Shown piece by piece: positions 5,394-10,055 of a stretch of 10,055 bases of DNA. The notes beneath the pieces are model-generated. The model made no database searches and was not told the DNA's origin. It saw only the letters and a program-made list of their open reading frames with translations. Positions within the stretch are counted from its first letter, which is position 1; the number at the start of each line of letters is the position of its first letter. This DNA comes from Clostridia bacterium (GTDB taxonomy: Bacteria > Bacillota > Clostridia > Oscillospirales > QAKW01). The stretch lies in contig JAFSBD010000158.1 in assembly GCA_017442025.1 (NCBI GenBank), positions 1 through 10,055 on the forward strand, in the 5' to 3' direction. A program made the translations under genes and the position numbers.

Positions 5394-5422
5394 TTGATTT
5401 TATTTTAAAAATTGATTATAAT
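5394..5422 (+). promoter_or_regulatory. Promoter of the pyrophosphatase gene
   Basis: TTGATT (5394-5399), 17 bases, then a perfect TATAAT (5417-5422) in AT-rich DNA. The start near 5429 gives a leader of about 20 bases. It separates ppa from spo0A as an independent unit. Confidence 0.85.
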
Positions 5423-5448
5423 TTTTAAAAAATGAAAGGTAAATTTCT

Positions 5449-5979
5449 ATGAATATATGGCATGATATCGATCCCAAGCGGATCAATCCCGATGATTTTG
5501 TTGCAGTGATCGAAATTTCCAAAGGCAGCAAGAAAAAGTATGAATTGGATAAAGAGACCGGCTTGATCATGTTGGATCGAGTGCTCTATACCTCTACCCA
5601 TTATCCTGCCAACTACGGTTTTATCCCCCGCTCCTTTGGCGACGACGGCGACCCGCTGGACGTTCTGGTCTTATGCTCCGAGGCGCTGGAGCCGCTGACC
5701 TTGGTGCGTTGCTATCCCATCGGCTATATTTATATGCTGGATGACGGGCGTCGGGATGAAAAGATCATTGCCATTCCTTATGGCGATCCCACCTATAATA
5801 AGTATAAGGATATTAAAGAATTACCCACCCATATTTTTGAAGAAATGGCCCATTTCTTTAAGGTTTATAAATCGCTGGAAGCGAAAGAAACAGTGGTGGA
5901 TGAAGTCCATACCGCCGAGGAAGCCAAATCGGTCATTAAAGAATCCCTCGATCATTACGTTGAAACCTTTTGCAGATAA
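5449..5979 (+). CDS. ppa: Inorganic pyrophosphatase, soluble family I
   Basis: This is a 176-residue cytoplasmic enzyme that hydrolyses pyrophosphate to two phosphates, pulling biosynthetic reactions such as nucleic acid synthesis and aminoacylation forward. The family I signature is intact: DGDPLD at 66-71 supplies the metal-binding aspartates (66, 68, 71). Other residues equivalent to the Escherichia coli active site are visible: Glu22, Glu32, Arg44, Tyr52, Tyr56 and the acidic/Lys cluster in GRRDEK. Length is normal for the prokaryotic family. The start at 5449 follows AAAGGT (5435-5440), a modest ribosome binding site with an eight-base gap. The gene has its own strong promoter and a 17-bp-stem terminator directly after the stop. 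Many Clostridia instead rely on family II (manganese) enzymes or membrane pumps; nothing here shows whether those also exist. Confidence 0.96.
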   Translation: MNIWHDIDPKRINPDDFVAVIEISKGSKKKYELDKETGLIMLDRVLYTSTHYPANYGFIPRSFGDDGDPLDVLVLCSEALEPLTLVRCYPIGYIYMLDDGRRDEKIIAIPYGDPTYNKYKDIKELPTHIFEEMAHFFKVYKSLEAKETVVDEVHTAEEAKSVIKESLDHYVETFCR

Positions 5980-6017
5980 AAAAGAGGTTGTGAAAGATAA
6001 TTTCACAACCTCTTTTT
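5979..6017 (+). terminator. Intrinsic terminator of ppa
   Basis: A 17-bp perfect stem (5979-5995 with 6001-6017) with a GATAA loop and flanking A/T tracts starts at the last base of the ppa stop codon. The A tract on the other side could also give activity on the minus strand. Confidence 0.95.
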
Positions 6018-6047
6018 ATTTGGGGGCACATAAAAATGGTCTGAAAG

Positions 6048-6113
6048 TTTCAAACCGAGCCGTCAGGGTTACCCGACGGCGTACATAGGTACGCCGAGTG
6101 GCTCGGTTTGGAA
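6048..6113. repeat. Cloverleaf-like three-way-junction palindrome
   Basis: An outer 14-bp stem (6048-6061 with 6100-6113, one G-U pair as RNA) encloses two hairpins. The first is GTC-a-GGG / CCC-GAC at 6062-6077 with a three-base loop. The second is GGCGTAC / GTACGCC at 6078-6095 with an ATAG loop. It has no tRNA signatures and no T run, and lies between the convergent ppa and ABC transporter units. It could be a REP-like mobile palindrome or a structured RNA. Only one copy is in this window. Confidence 0.6.
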
Positions 6114-6127
6114 GTAGCAAAGGGCAT

Positions 6128-6162
6128 TAAAAGAAAGCCATCGCCTTCGCGATGGCTTTCTT
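6128..6162 (-). terminator. Terminator of the ABC transporter operon
   Basis: A 14-bp perfect stem (6131-6144 with 6149-6162, four-base loop) reads on the minus strand into TTTCTTTTAA. It lies about 90 bases beyond the last ABC stop codon at 6251-6253. Confidence 0.8.
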
Positions 6163-6183
6163 CCATATTGTTTGTTTTGGCGC

Positions 6184-6216
6184 AGGGGCTGATTTAGAAG
6201 CCCCTTTGTTTTTTTC
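6184..6216 (+). terminator. Plus-oriented terminator-like hairpin
   Basis: AGGGGCT (6184-6190) pairs with AGCCCCT (6199-6205), followed by TTTGTTTTTTT (up to 6216). It faces plus-strand transcription although no plus gene lies between it and the ppa terminator. It is probably a backup that stops read-through into the antisense of the ABC operon. Confidence 0.6.
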
Positions 6217-6250
6217 GCCCTTTGCGGTTCGGGCAATTTTTACAGCCCCT

Positions 6251-8035
6251 TTATTCTTTCTCAAATTCGCTCTGGGCGGTATAAAGGTGGTAATAAAGAC
6301 CTTTCTTTTCCATCAGCTCGGCATGGGTGCCCTGCTCCTTGATGCCTTTATCGGCGATATAGAGGATGCGGTCGCATCCCGCGATGGTGGAAAGGCGATG
6401 GGCGATGATGAAGGAGGTACGCCCTTTTAGAACATTGGCAATTCCTTGCTGCACCAGCTTTTCGGTTTCGGTATCGATAGAGGAGGTGGCTTCGTCCAGG
6501 ATCAGAATGGCGGGGTTGGAAAGGATGGTGCGGGCAAAGCAGATGAGCTGACGCTGGCCGCCCGAAAGGGTGGAGCCCCGCTCGTTGATGATGGTATCAT
6601 AACCCTTTTCGGTATTCATGATGAAATCATGGGCGCAGACGGTTTTGGCCGCGGCGATGATCTCTTCTTCGGTGGCATCCAATTTGCCGTAGCGGATATT
6701 ATCCCGAATGGTGCCTGAGAAGATGAAGCTATCCTGCAGCATGATTCCCATCTGCTCGCGCAGGGAACTTAGAGTGGCGTGTTTGATATCCTGCCCATCC
6801 AGCAGGATCTTGCCCTGCTGAATATCATAAAAGCGGCAAAGGACGTTGACGATGGTGCTTTTTCCCGCCCCGGTGGGCCCAACCAGAGCGATGCTCTGCC
6901 CGGGCTCCACATGGAGGTTTACATGCTCCAGGATGTTGATCCCCTCTTCATAGGCGAAGGTAACATCTTCATAATCCACCCGCCCGGTCAGGGAAGGGAG
7001 ATCTTTGGCATCGGGCAGATCGTCGATCTCGATGGGTTCGTCCATGGTATCAAAGATCCGCTCCAGATAGGAGCCTACGTCGGTTAGGGTATTATAGATA
7101 TCCGCGATGGCCTGAATGGGTCCCCAGAACCGCTCCGCATAGGCCGCCATGGCAATAACTACGCCTGCGCTATACTGTTCTTTTGTAAACAAAATGATGG
7201 CCGCCAGATATAAAAAGCAGGTAACAAAGCGGGTCATATTCTCGGTCAGAACAGGGATCAGTTTATCCAGGATGGTAACGCGGAAGGAAACGGTATTATA
7301 ATCCTCCACCAGATCTTCAAAGATCTCCCGATTGGTCTTTTCGCGGTTGAAGGCCTGGGTGATCTGCATGCCGTTGATGGATTCGCTGATATAGGCGGTC
7401 AGATTGGAGTTTTTGGCGCTTTTGAGTCGCCGCGCTTTATGCAGCCGCCGCTTGGTCAGCATTAAGAAGAGGACAACAAAGGGAACGCCTGCCAGCACGC
7501 AAAGGGTCAGCTTGGGGCTGAGGGAGAGCATAAAGAAGAGGATGAAAAGGATGGTCAATACCTGAACCACCAGGTTGACCAGCCCGTTGGATAAAAAGTC
7601 TGCCACGTTATTGACATAGTGGACAACGCGCACCAGGATCTTGCCTCGCGGGCGGCTATCAAAATAATTAAAGGAAAGCTTTTGAATATGGGCAAAAACG
7701 TCCTTGCGGATGCCATGGATGATGCGATGGCCCGCGCGGGAGGTCAGCCGCGTTTGAAAATAGCCGCAGGCTTCCGCCCCGCAGGCGGAAAGGAAATAAA
7801 GAAGCGCAACGATGATCACCGCGCGGATATTTCGATCGGGGATCAGATCATCGATGATGACCTGGGTGAAGATGGGGCCCAAAAGCCCCAGCAGGGTGGC
7901 GCAGATGCTGAAGATCAACGCGCCGATGAGGTATTTAACATTTCTTTTGATATAGGGGATGCACCTTAGAAAGTTTTTCAGGTCGAAGGGGGTCTCCAGG
8001 CTTTCGTCGACATTATATGTATTGCGTTTAGCCAT
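6251..8035 (-). CDS. ABC exporter half-transporter, canonical ATPase subunit (YheH/BmrD-type partner)
   Basis: This 594-residue half-transporter of the multidrug/lipid exporter class has an N-terminal six-helix membrane domain (about 30-330) and a nucleotide-binding domain (about 353-585). The ATPase motifs are all canonical: Walker A GPTGAGKST (386-394), Q-loop Gln434, signature LSGGQ (490-494), Walker B ILILDE with catalytic Glu515, and H-loop His546 in AHRLST. It pairs with the upstream gene, whose ATPase site is degenerate, so the two should form a heterodimer like BmrCD, LmrCD or TM287/288. The start chosen (8035) lies inside the preceding gene, overlapping its end by 8 bases. AGGAGGTG sits just upstream (8043-8050) and the family's N-terminus begins there; a longer in-frame reading from 8197 would be antecedent gene sequence. 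The substrate is not predictable from the sequence; drug or lipid-like compounds are typical. Confidence 0.95.
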   Translation of the reverse strand: MAKRNTYNVDESLETPFDLKNFLRCIPYIKRNVKYLIGALIFSICATLLGLLGPIFTQVIIDDLIPDRNIRAVIIVALLYFLSACGAEACGYFQTRLTSRAGHRIIHGIRKDVFAHIQKLSFNYFDSRPRGKILVRVVHYVNNVADFLSNGLVNLVVQVLTILFILFFMLSLSPKLTLCVLAGVPFVVLFLMLTKRRLHKARRLKSAKNSNLTAYISESINGMQITQAFNREKTNREIFEDLVEDYNTVSFRVTILDKLIPVLTENMTRFVTCFLYLAAIILFTKEQYSAGVVIAMAAYAERFWGPIQAIADIYNTLTDVGSYLERIFDTMDEPIEIDDLPDAKDLPSLTGRVDYEDVTFAYEEGINILEHVNLHVEPGQSIALVGPTGAGKSTIVNVLCRFYDIQQGKILLDGQDIKHATLSSLREQMGIMLQDSFIFSGTIRDNIRYGKLDATEEEIIAAAKTVCAHDFIMNTEKGYDTIINERGSTLSGGQRQLICFARTILSNPAILILDEATSSIDTETEKLVQQGIANVLKGRTSFIIAHRLSTIAGCDRILYIADKGIKEQGTHAELMEKKGLYYHLYTAQSEFEKE

Positions 8036-9815
8036 TCTTCTCCACCTCCTTTTCCAGATGGCTGATGCGGTAGATCTCCGCATAGTAGCCGTCCTTTTCC
8101 AAAAGTTCTTGGTGGGTGCCCCGCTCGGTGATAGCACCCTCCTGCAGAATGATGATCTCATCGGCATCCTGCACCGAGGTAACCCGCTGGGCAACAATGA
8201 ATTTGGTCTTATGGGTGATGCTCCGCAGTTCCTGCAGGATGGAGATCTCCGTTTCCATATCCACCGCCGAGGTGGTATCGTCCAGGATGATCACCGAGGA
8301 ATCCTTCGCCACTGCCCGCGCTAAGGCAATGCGCTGGCGTTGCCCGCCCGAAAGGCCGATGCCCTGCTCGCCGATGATGGTATCGTAGCCATCGGAAAGG
8401 CGTTCGATAAAATCAGCAGCCTTGGCAGTTTCCGCCGCCTTTTGCGCCTCGGCGCGGCTCATGGCGGGGTTGGAATAGGAAATGTTACTGTCGATGGTAT
8501 CGGAAAAGAGAAAAACATCCTGGGTGGCGATGGCGATCTCCCGCCGCAGGCGCTGCAGCTCGATGTTGCGGATATCCACGCCGTTGATAAGGATCTGCCC
8601 GTCGGTGGGATCGTATAGCCGCAAAAGCAGAGAAATCAGGATTGTCTTGCCCGCGCCGGTGGGGCCCATGATCGCGAGAGTCTTGCCCGATTCCACCTTT
8701 AGGTTAATGTCCTTCAAGATGGTATGACCGCCCAGCTCCAGAGAAACATGCTTAAATTCAACGGTGCGGATGCGGCCGTGCTTGCTTTGCAGGTGGGCGG
8801 CGTTTTCGATCTCGGGATCGGTCTGATAAAGGTCATAGATCTTGCGGGCAGAAACCGCCACCTGCTGGGTGGAACTGATCAGGGCGGTGATGCTGCGCAG
8901 AGGCGCTTGCAGGGAAAAGATCAGGGTATTGAAGATGGTAAGAGTACCAACGGTGATCTCCCCGCGGATAACAAAGATGGCCGCAAGGCAAAGCCCGAAG
9001 ATGCTCATCAGGCGGGAAACCAGGTGCATCGGGGTATGTACGCGGAGCATCTTCTTGGTATTATCGATAGCCAGGTCGCGGTATTCGCCGCTTAGCTTGC
9101 GCATCTTTTCTTGCTCATAGTCCTCCCGCGCAAAGGCTTTAATTACCCGATAAGCGCCTAAGTTTTCATTGGCGAGGGTGTTCATTTCGCTGAACTTATC
9201 CCGCAGCCGCTGATGGAGCTTGCGGGTATAGCGAAAGATGATAAAACTTAAAAGCGCAATGAGGGGCAAAAAGGCGGAGAGGATCAGCGTCAGGGTGCCG
9301 CTATAGTAAAAAAGCAAAAATAAGGTCAGCAAAAAGGCCGCCGCGTGCCGCACCCAAAGATAGGCATGATGCATGAAGAAAACCTCCACCTGCGCTGTGT
9401 CGGAGGTGAGGTTGGCGATCAGCTCCCCGCTGGGGGTGGCGGCATAAAAGCCCGCGCTTAAGGTCTGCAGTTTTTCATAAAGGGTGGCCTGCAGCCTGCC
9501 GCGGGTATAAAAGGCAGTTTTTTCTGTTGCCAAGTGAACGAAATACCGCAGGCCGGTAGAAAAAAGAGAAAGGCCGATAATGGCGATGATATAACGCACC
9601 AGCATATCCGCCGCCGAACTTTCGGCGGTGATTTGCAGGATGCGCTCCAGCCAAGTGATATTGGCTTCACTCATCAAAACATTATCGACCAGACCGCCGA
9701 TGATGATCGACGGCAAAAGTGTTAATAAACTAATAAAGGCAACAAGGATCAGGCAACAAAAGTAGAGAACCCTTTTGCCGCGCATATGAGATAAAATAAA
9801 TTTTATCGTTTTCAT
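8028..9815 (-). CDS. ABC exporter half-transporter, degenerate-site subunit (YheI/BmrC-type)
   Basis: This 595-residue half-transporter is the first subunit of the heterodimeric exporter. The membrane domain spans about 15-320 and the nucleotide-binding domain about 351-585. Walker A GPTGAGKT (384-391), Q-loop Gln432 and signature LSGGQ (488-492) are present. The Walker B sequence VIILDD has Asp513 where the catalytic Glu is expected, and the H-loop has Gln543 (AQRVTS) instead of His. Asp/Gln substitutions of this kind define the degenerate site of the LmrCD/YheIH group, so they are family traits rather than decay. The ATG at 9815 has no ribosome binding site within normal distance; AAGGAG lies about 24 bases away. 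Instead, it overlaps the stop of a short leader ORF as ATGA, so translation is probably coupled to the leader. Its 3' end overlaps the next gene by 8 bases, consistent with balanced synthesis of both subunits. Confidence 0.95.
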   Translation of the reverse strand: MKTIKFILSHMRGKRVLYFCCLILVAFISLLTLLPSIIIGGLVDNVLMSEANITWLERILQITAESSAADMLVRYIIAIIGLSLFSTGLRYFVHLATEKTAFYTRGRLQATLYEKLQTLSAGFYAATPSGELIANLTSDTAQVEVFFMHHAYLWVRHAAAFLLTLFLLFYYSGTLTLILSAFLPLIALLSFIIFRYTRKLHQRLRDKFSEMNTLANENLGAYRVIKAFAREDYEQEKMRKLSGEYRDLAIDNTKKMLRVHTPMHLVSRLMSIFGLCLAAIFVIRGEITVGTLTIFNTLIFSLQAPLRSITALISSTQQVAVSARKIYDLYQTDPEIENAAHLQSKHGRIRTVEFKHVSLELGGHTILKDINLKVESGKTLAIMGPTGAGKTILISLLLRLYDPTDGQILINGVDIRNIELQRLRREIAIATQDVFLFSDTIDSNISYSNPAMSRAEAQKAAETAKAADFIERLSDGYDTIIGEQGIGLSGGQRQRIALARAVAKDSSVIILDDTTSAVDMETEISILQELRSITHKTKFIVAQRVTSVQDADEIIILQEGAITERGTHQELLEKDGYYAEIYRISHLEKEVEKNG

Positions 9816-9916
9816 AAAAATGAATACAGGCGCCTATCGCTCCTTCCCCGACCGCAGCGCCCTTTTTTAAAAAAGAGCGATCGGGAAAACCCCTTTACCA
9901 AATGCATTAAAATCAC
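9812..9916 (-). CDS. Putative 34-codon leader ORF of the ABC exporter operon
   Basis: A GTG start at 9916 has a strong GGAGGT (plus 9926-9931) nine bases upstream. The frame runs 34 codons and stops with TGA at 9812-9814, overlapping the exporter's ATG as ATGA. The predicted peptide is very basic: FSRSLFFKKGRCGRGRSDRR covers residues 10-29. An ATG two bases before the GTG sits at ideal spacing (seven bases) but is followed at once by TGA (9913-9918), a start-stop pair that would compete for the same ribosome binding site. I do not recognise the peptide. The layout resembles bmrB, the leader ORF that controls the bmrCD exporter in Bacillus subtilis by ribosome-dependent attenuation. A non-coding reading is possible, but the ATGA overlap, the strong ribosome binding site and the absence of any other one for the transporter support translation. 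Confidence 0.55.
   Translation of the reverse strand: MILMHLVKGFSRSLFFKKGRCGRGRSDRRLYSFL
9847..9885 (-). promoter_or_regulatory. Hairpin inside the ABC leader ORF
   Basis: On the minus strand CCCGATCGC (plus 9877-9885) can pair with GCGGTCGGG (plus 9847-9855), nine pairs including one G-U. The loop contains TTTTTTAAAAAA. A ribosome translating the leader would melt or shift this structure. I could not identify a clear terminator stem in front of the T run, so the mechanism, if any, is open. Confidence 0.4.
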
Positions 9917-9950
9917 ATCGGCTTTACCTCCAAAGGGTGGTTTCACTGCC

Positions 9951-9978
9951 ATTATAGTCGATATTTTCAATAAATCAA
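9951..9978 (-). promoter_or_regulatory. Promoter of the ABC exporter operon
   Basis: Minus-strand TTGATT (plus 9973-9978), 16 bases, then a perfect TATAAT (plus 9951-9956). The expected start, about 9944, lies some 13 bases before the GGAGGT of the leader ORF and about 130 bases before the exporter start codon. Confidence 0.8.
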
Positions 9979-9980
9979 CC

Positions 9981-10014
9981 CCTTTTTGAAAAGAAAATGA
10001 GTTTTTTCAAAAGG
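9981..10014. repeat. Inverted repeat next to the ABC promoter
   Basis: CCTTTTTGAAAA (9981-9992) and TTTTTTCAAAAGG (10002-10014) are near-perfect inverted repeats, separated by nine bases and starting two bases upstream of the -35 box. This may be a regulator-binding site or the remains of a terminator from a gene to the right. The remaining bases to 10055 are AT-rich with no gene seen. Confidence 0.45.
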
Positions 10015-10055
10015 AGCGGTAAAATTAAAATAAGGTGCTTTACAAAAGAGGGAAA

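Noticed and set aside
6048..6113. tRNA gene
   Set aside because: The cloverleaf-like folding suggested it, but there are only two inner hairpins, no anticodon arm of the right size and no conserved A/B box bases.
8036..8197. N-terminal extension of the second ABC subunit by 54 residues
   Set aside because: It is the antecedent subunit's coding sequence read in another frame; the ATG at 8035 has AGGAGGTG upstream and a typical N-terminus.
1..10055. CRISPR array, transposase, prophage or toxin-antitoxin genes
   Set aside because: No regularly spaced direct repeats, transposase or integrase motifs, or small two-gene toxin pairs were found on either strand.

Overview
The window looks like a chromosomal stretch of a Gram-positive, endospore-former-related bacterium of the Clostridia (Bacillota), by eye about half G+C. 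The main evidence is a Spo0A-type master regulator, a textbook lysine (L-box) riboswitch, strong AGGAGG-type ribosome binding sites, near-consensus vegetative promoters and compact intrinsic terminators. I cannot name the genus; the Oscillospiraceae/Ruminococcaceae side of the Clostridia is a guess from composition and gene content.

Layout, left to right. Bases 1-137 hold only the tail of an upstream transcript and its terminator. A CNNM/CorB/HlyC-type membrane protein (206-1483, +) follows. It converges on an NhaC-superfamily transporter (1650-3233, -) across a shared bidirectional terminator. The transporter is preceded by a complete lysine riboswitch with a terminator/antiterminator switch, so it is probably a lysine transporter rather than a sodium/proton antiporter. 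Next is an XRE-type repressor with a LexA-like S24 self-cleavage domain (3547-4125, -). It is divergent from a Spo0A homologue (4492-5271, +). The two are separated by back-to-back perfect-consensus promoters that each carry one copy of a 17-bp operator-like repeat. The Spo0A homologue has an intact DNA-binding domain, but its receiver domain has lost key phosphorylation-site residues. A family I inorganic pyrophosphatase (5449-5979, +) has its own promoter and terminator. The right third is a minus-strand operon for a heterodimeric multidrug-type ABC exporter (9815 down to 6251). A previously unlisted 34-codon leader ORF (9812-9916) overlaps the first transporter gene by ATGA.

How the parts relate. 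Most genes are single transcription units with visible promoters and terminators. The regulatory logic is unusually readable: lysine-controlled attenuation of the transporter, probable autoregulation of the repressor with possible cross-control of spo0A, a candidate sigma-H promoter plus 0A box at spo0A, and leader-ORF coupling for the ABC exporter, similar in layout to bmrB-bmrCD of Bacillus subtilis.

Intergenic DNA also holds two related ~100-bp palindromic elements (1472-1576 and 5270-5370), one after each of two unrelated genes, and a separate cloverleaf-like folded element (6048-6113). No rRNA, tRNA, CRISPR array or transposase gene was seen.
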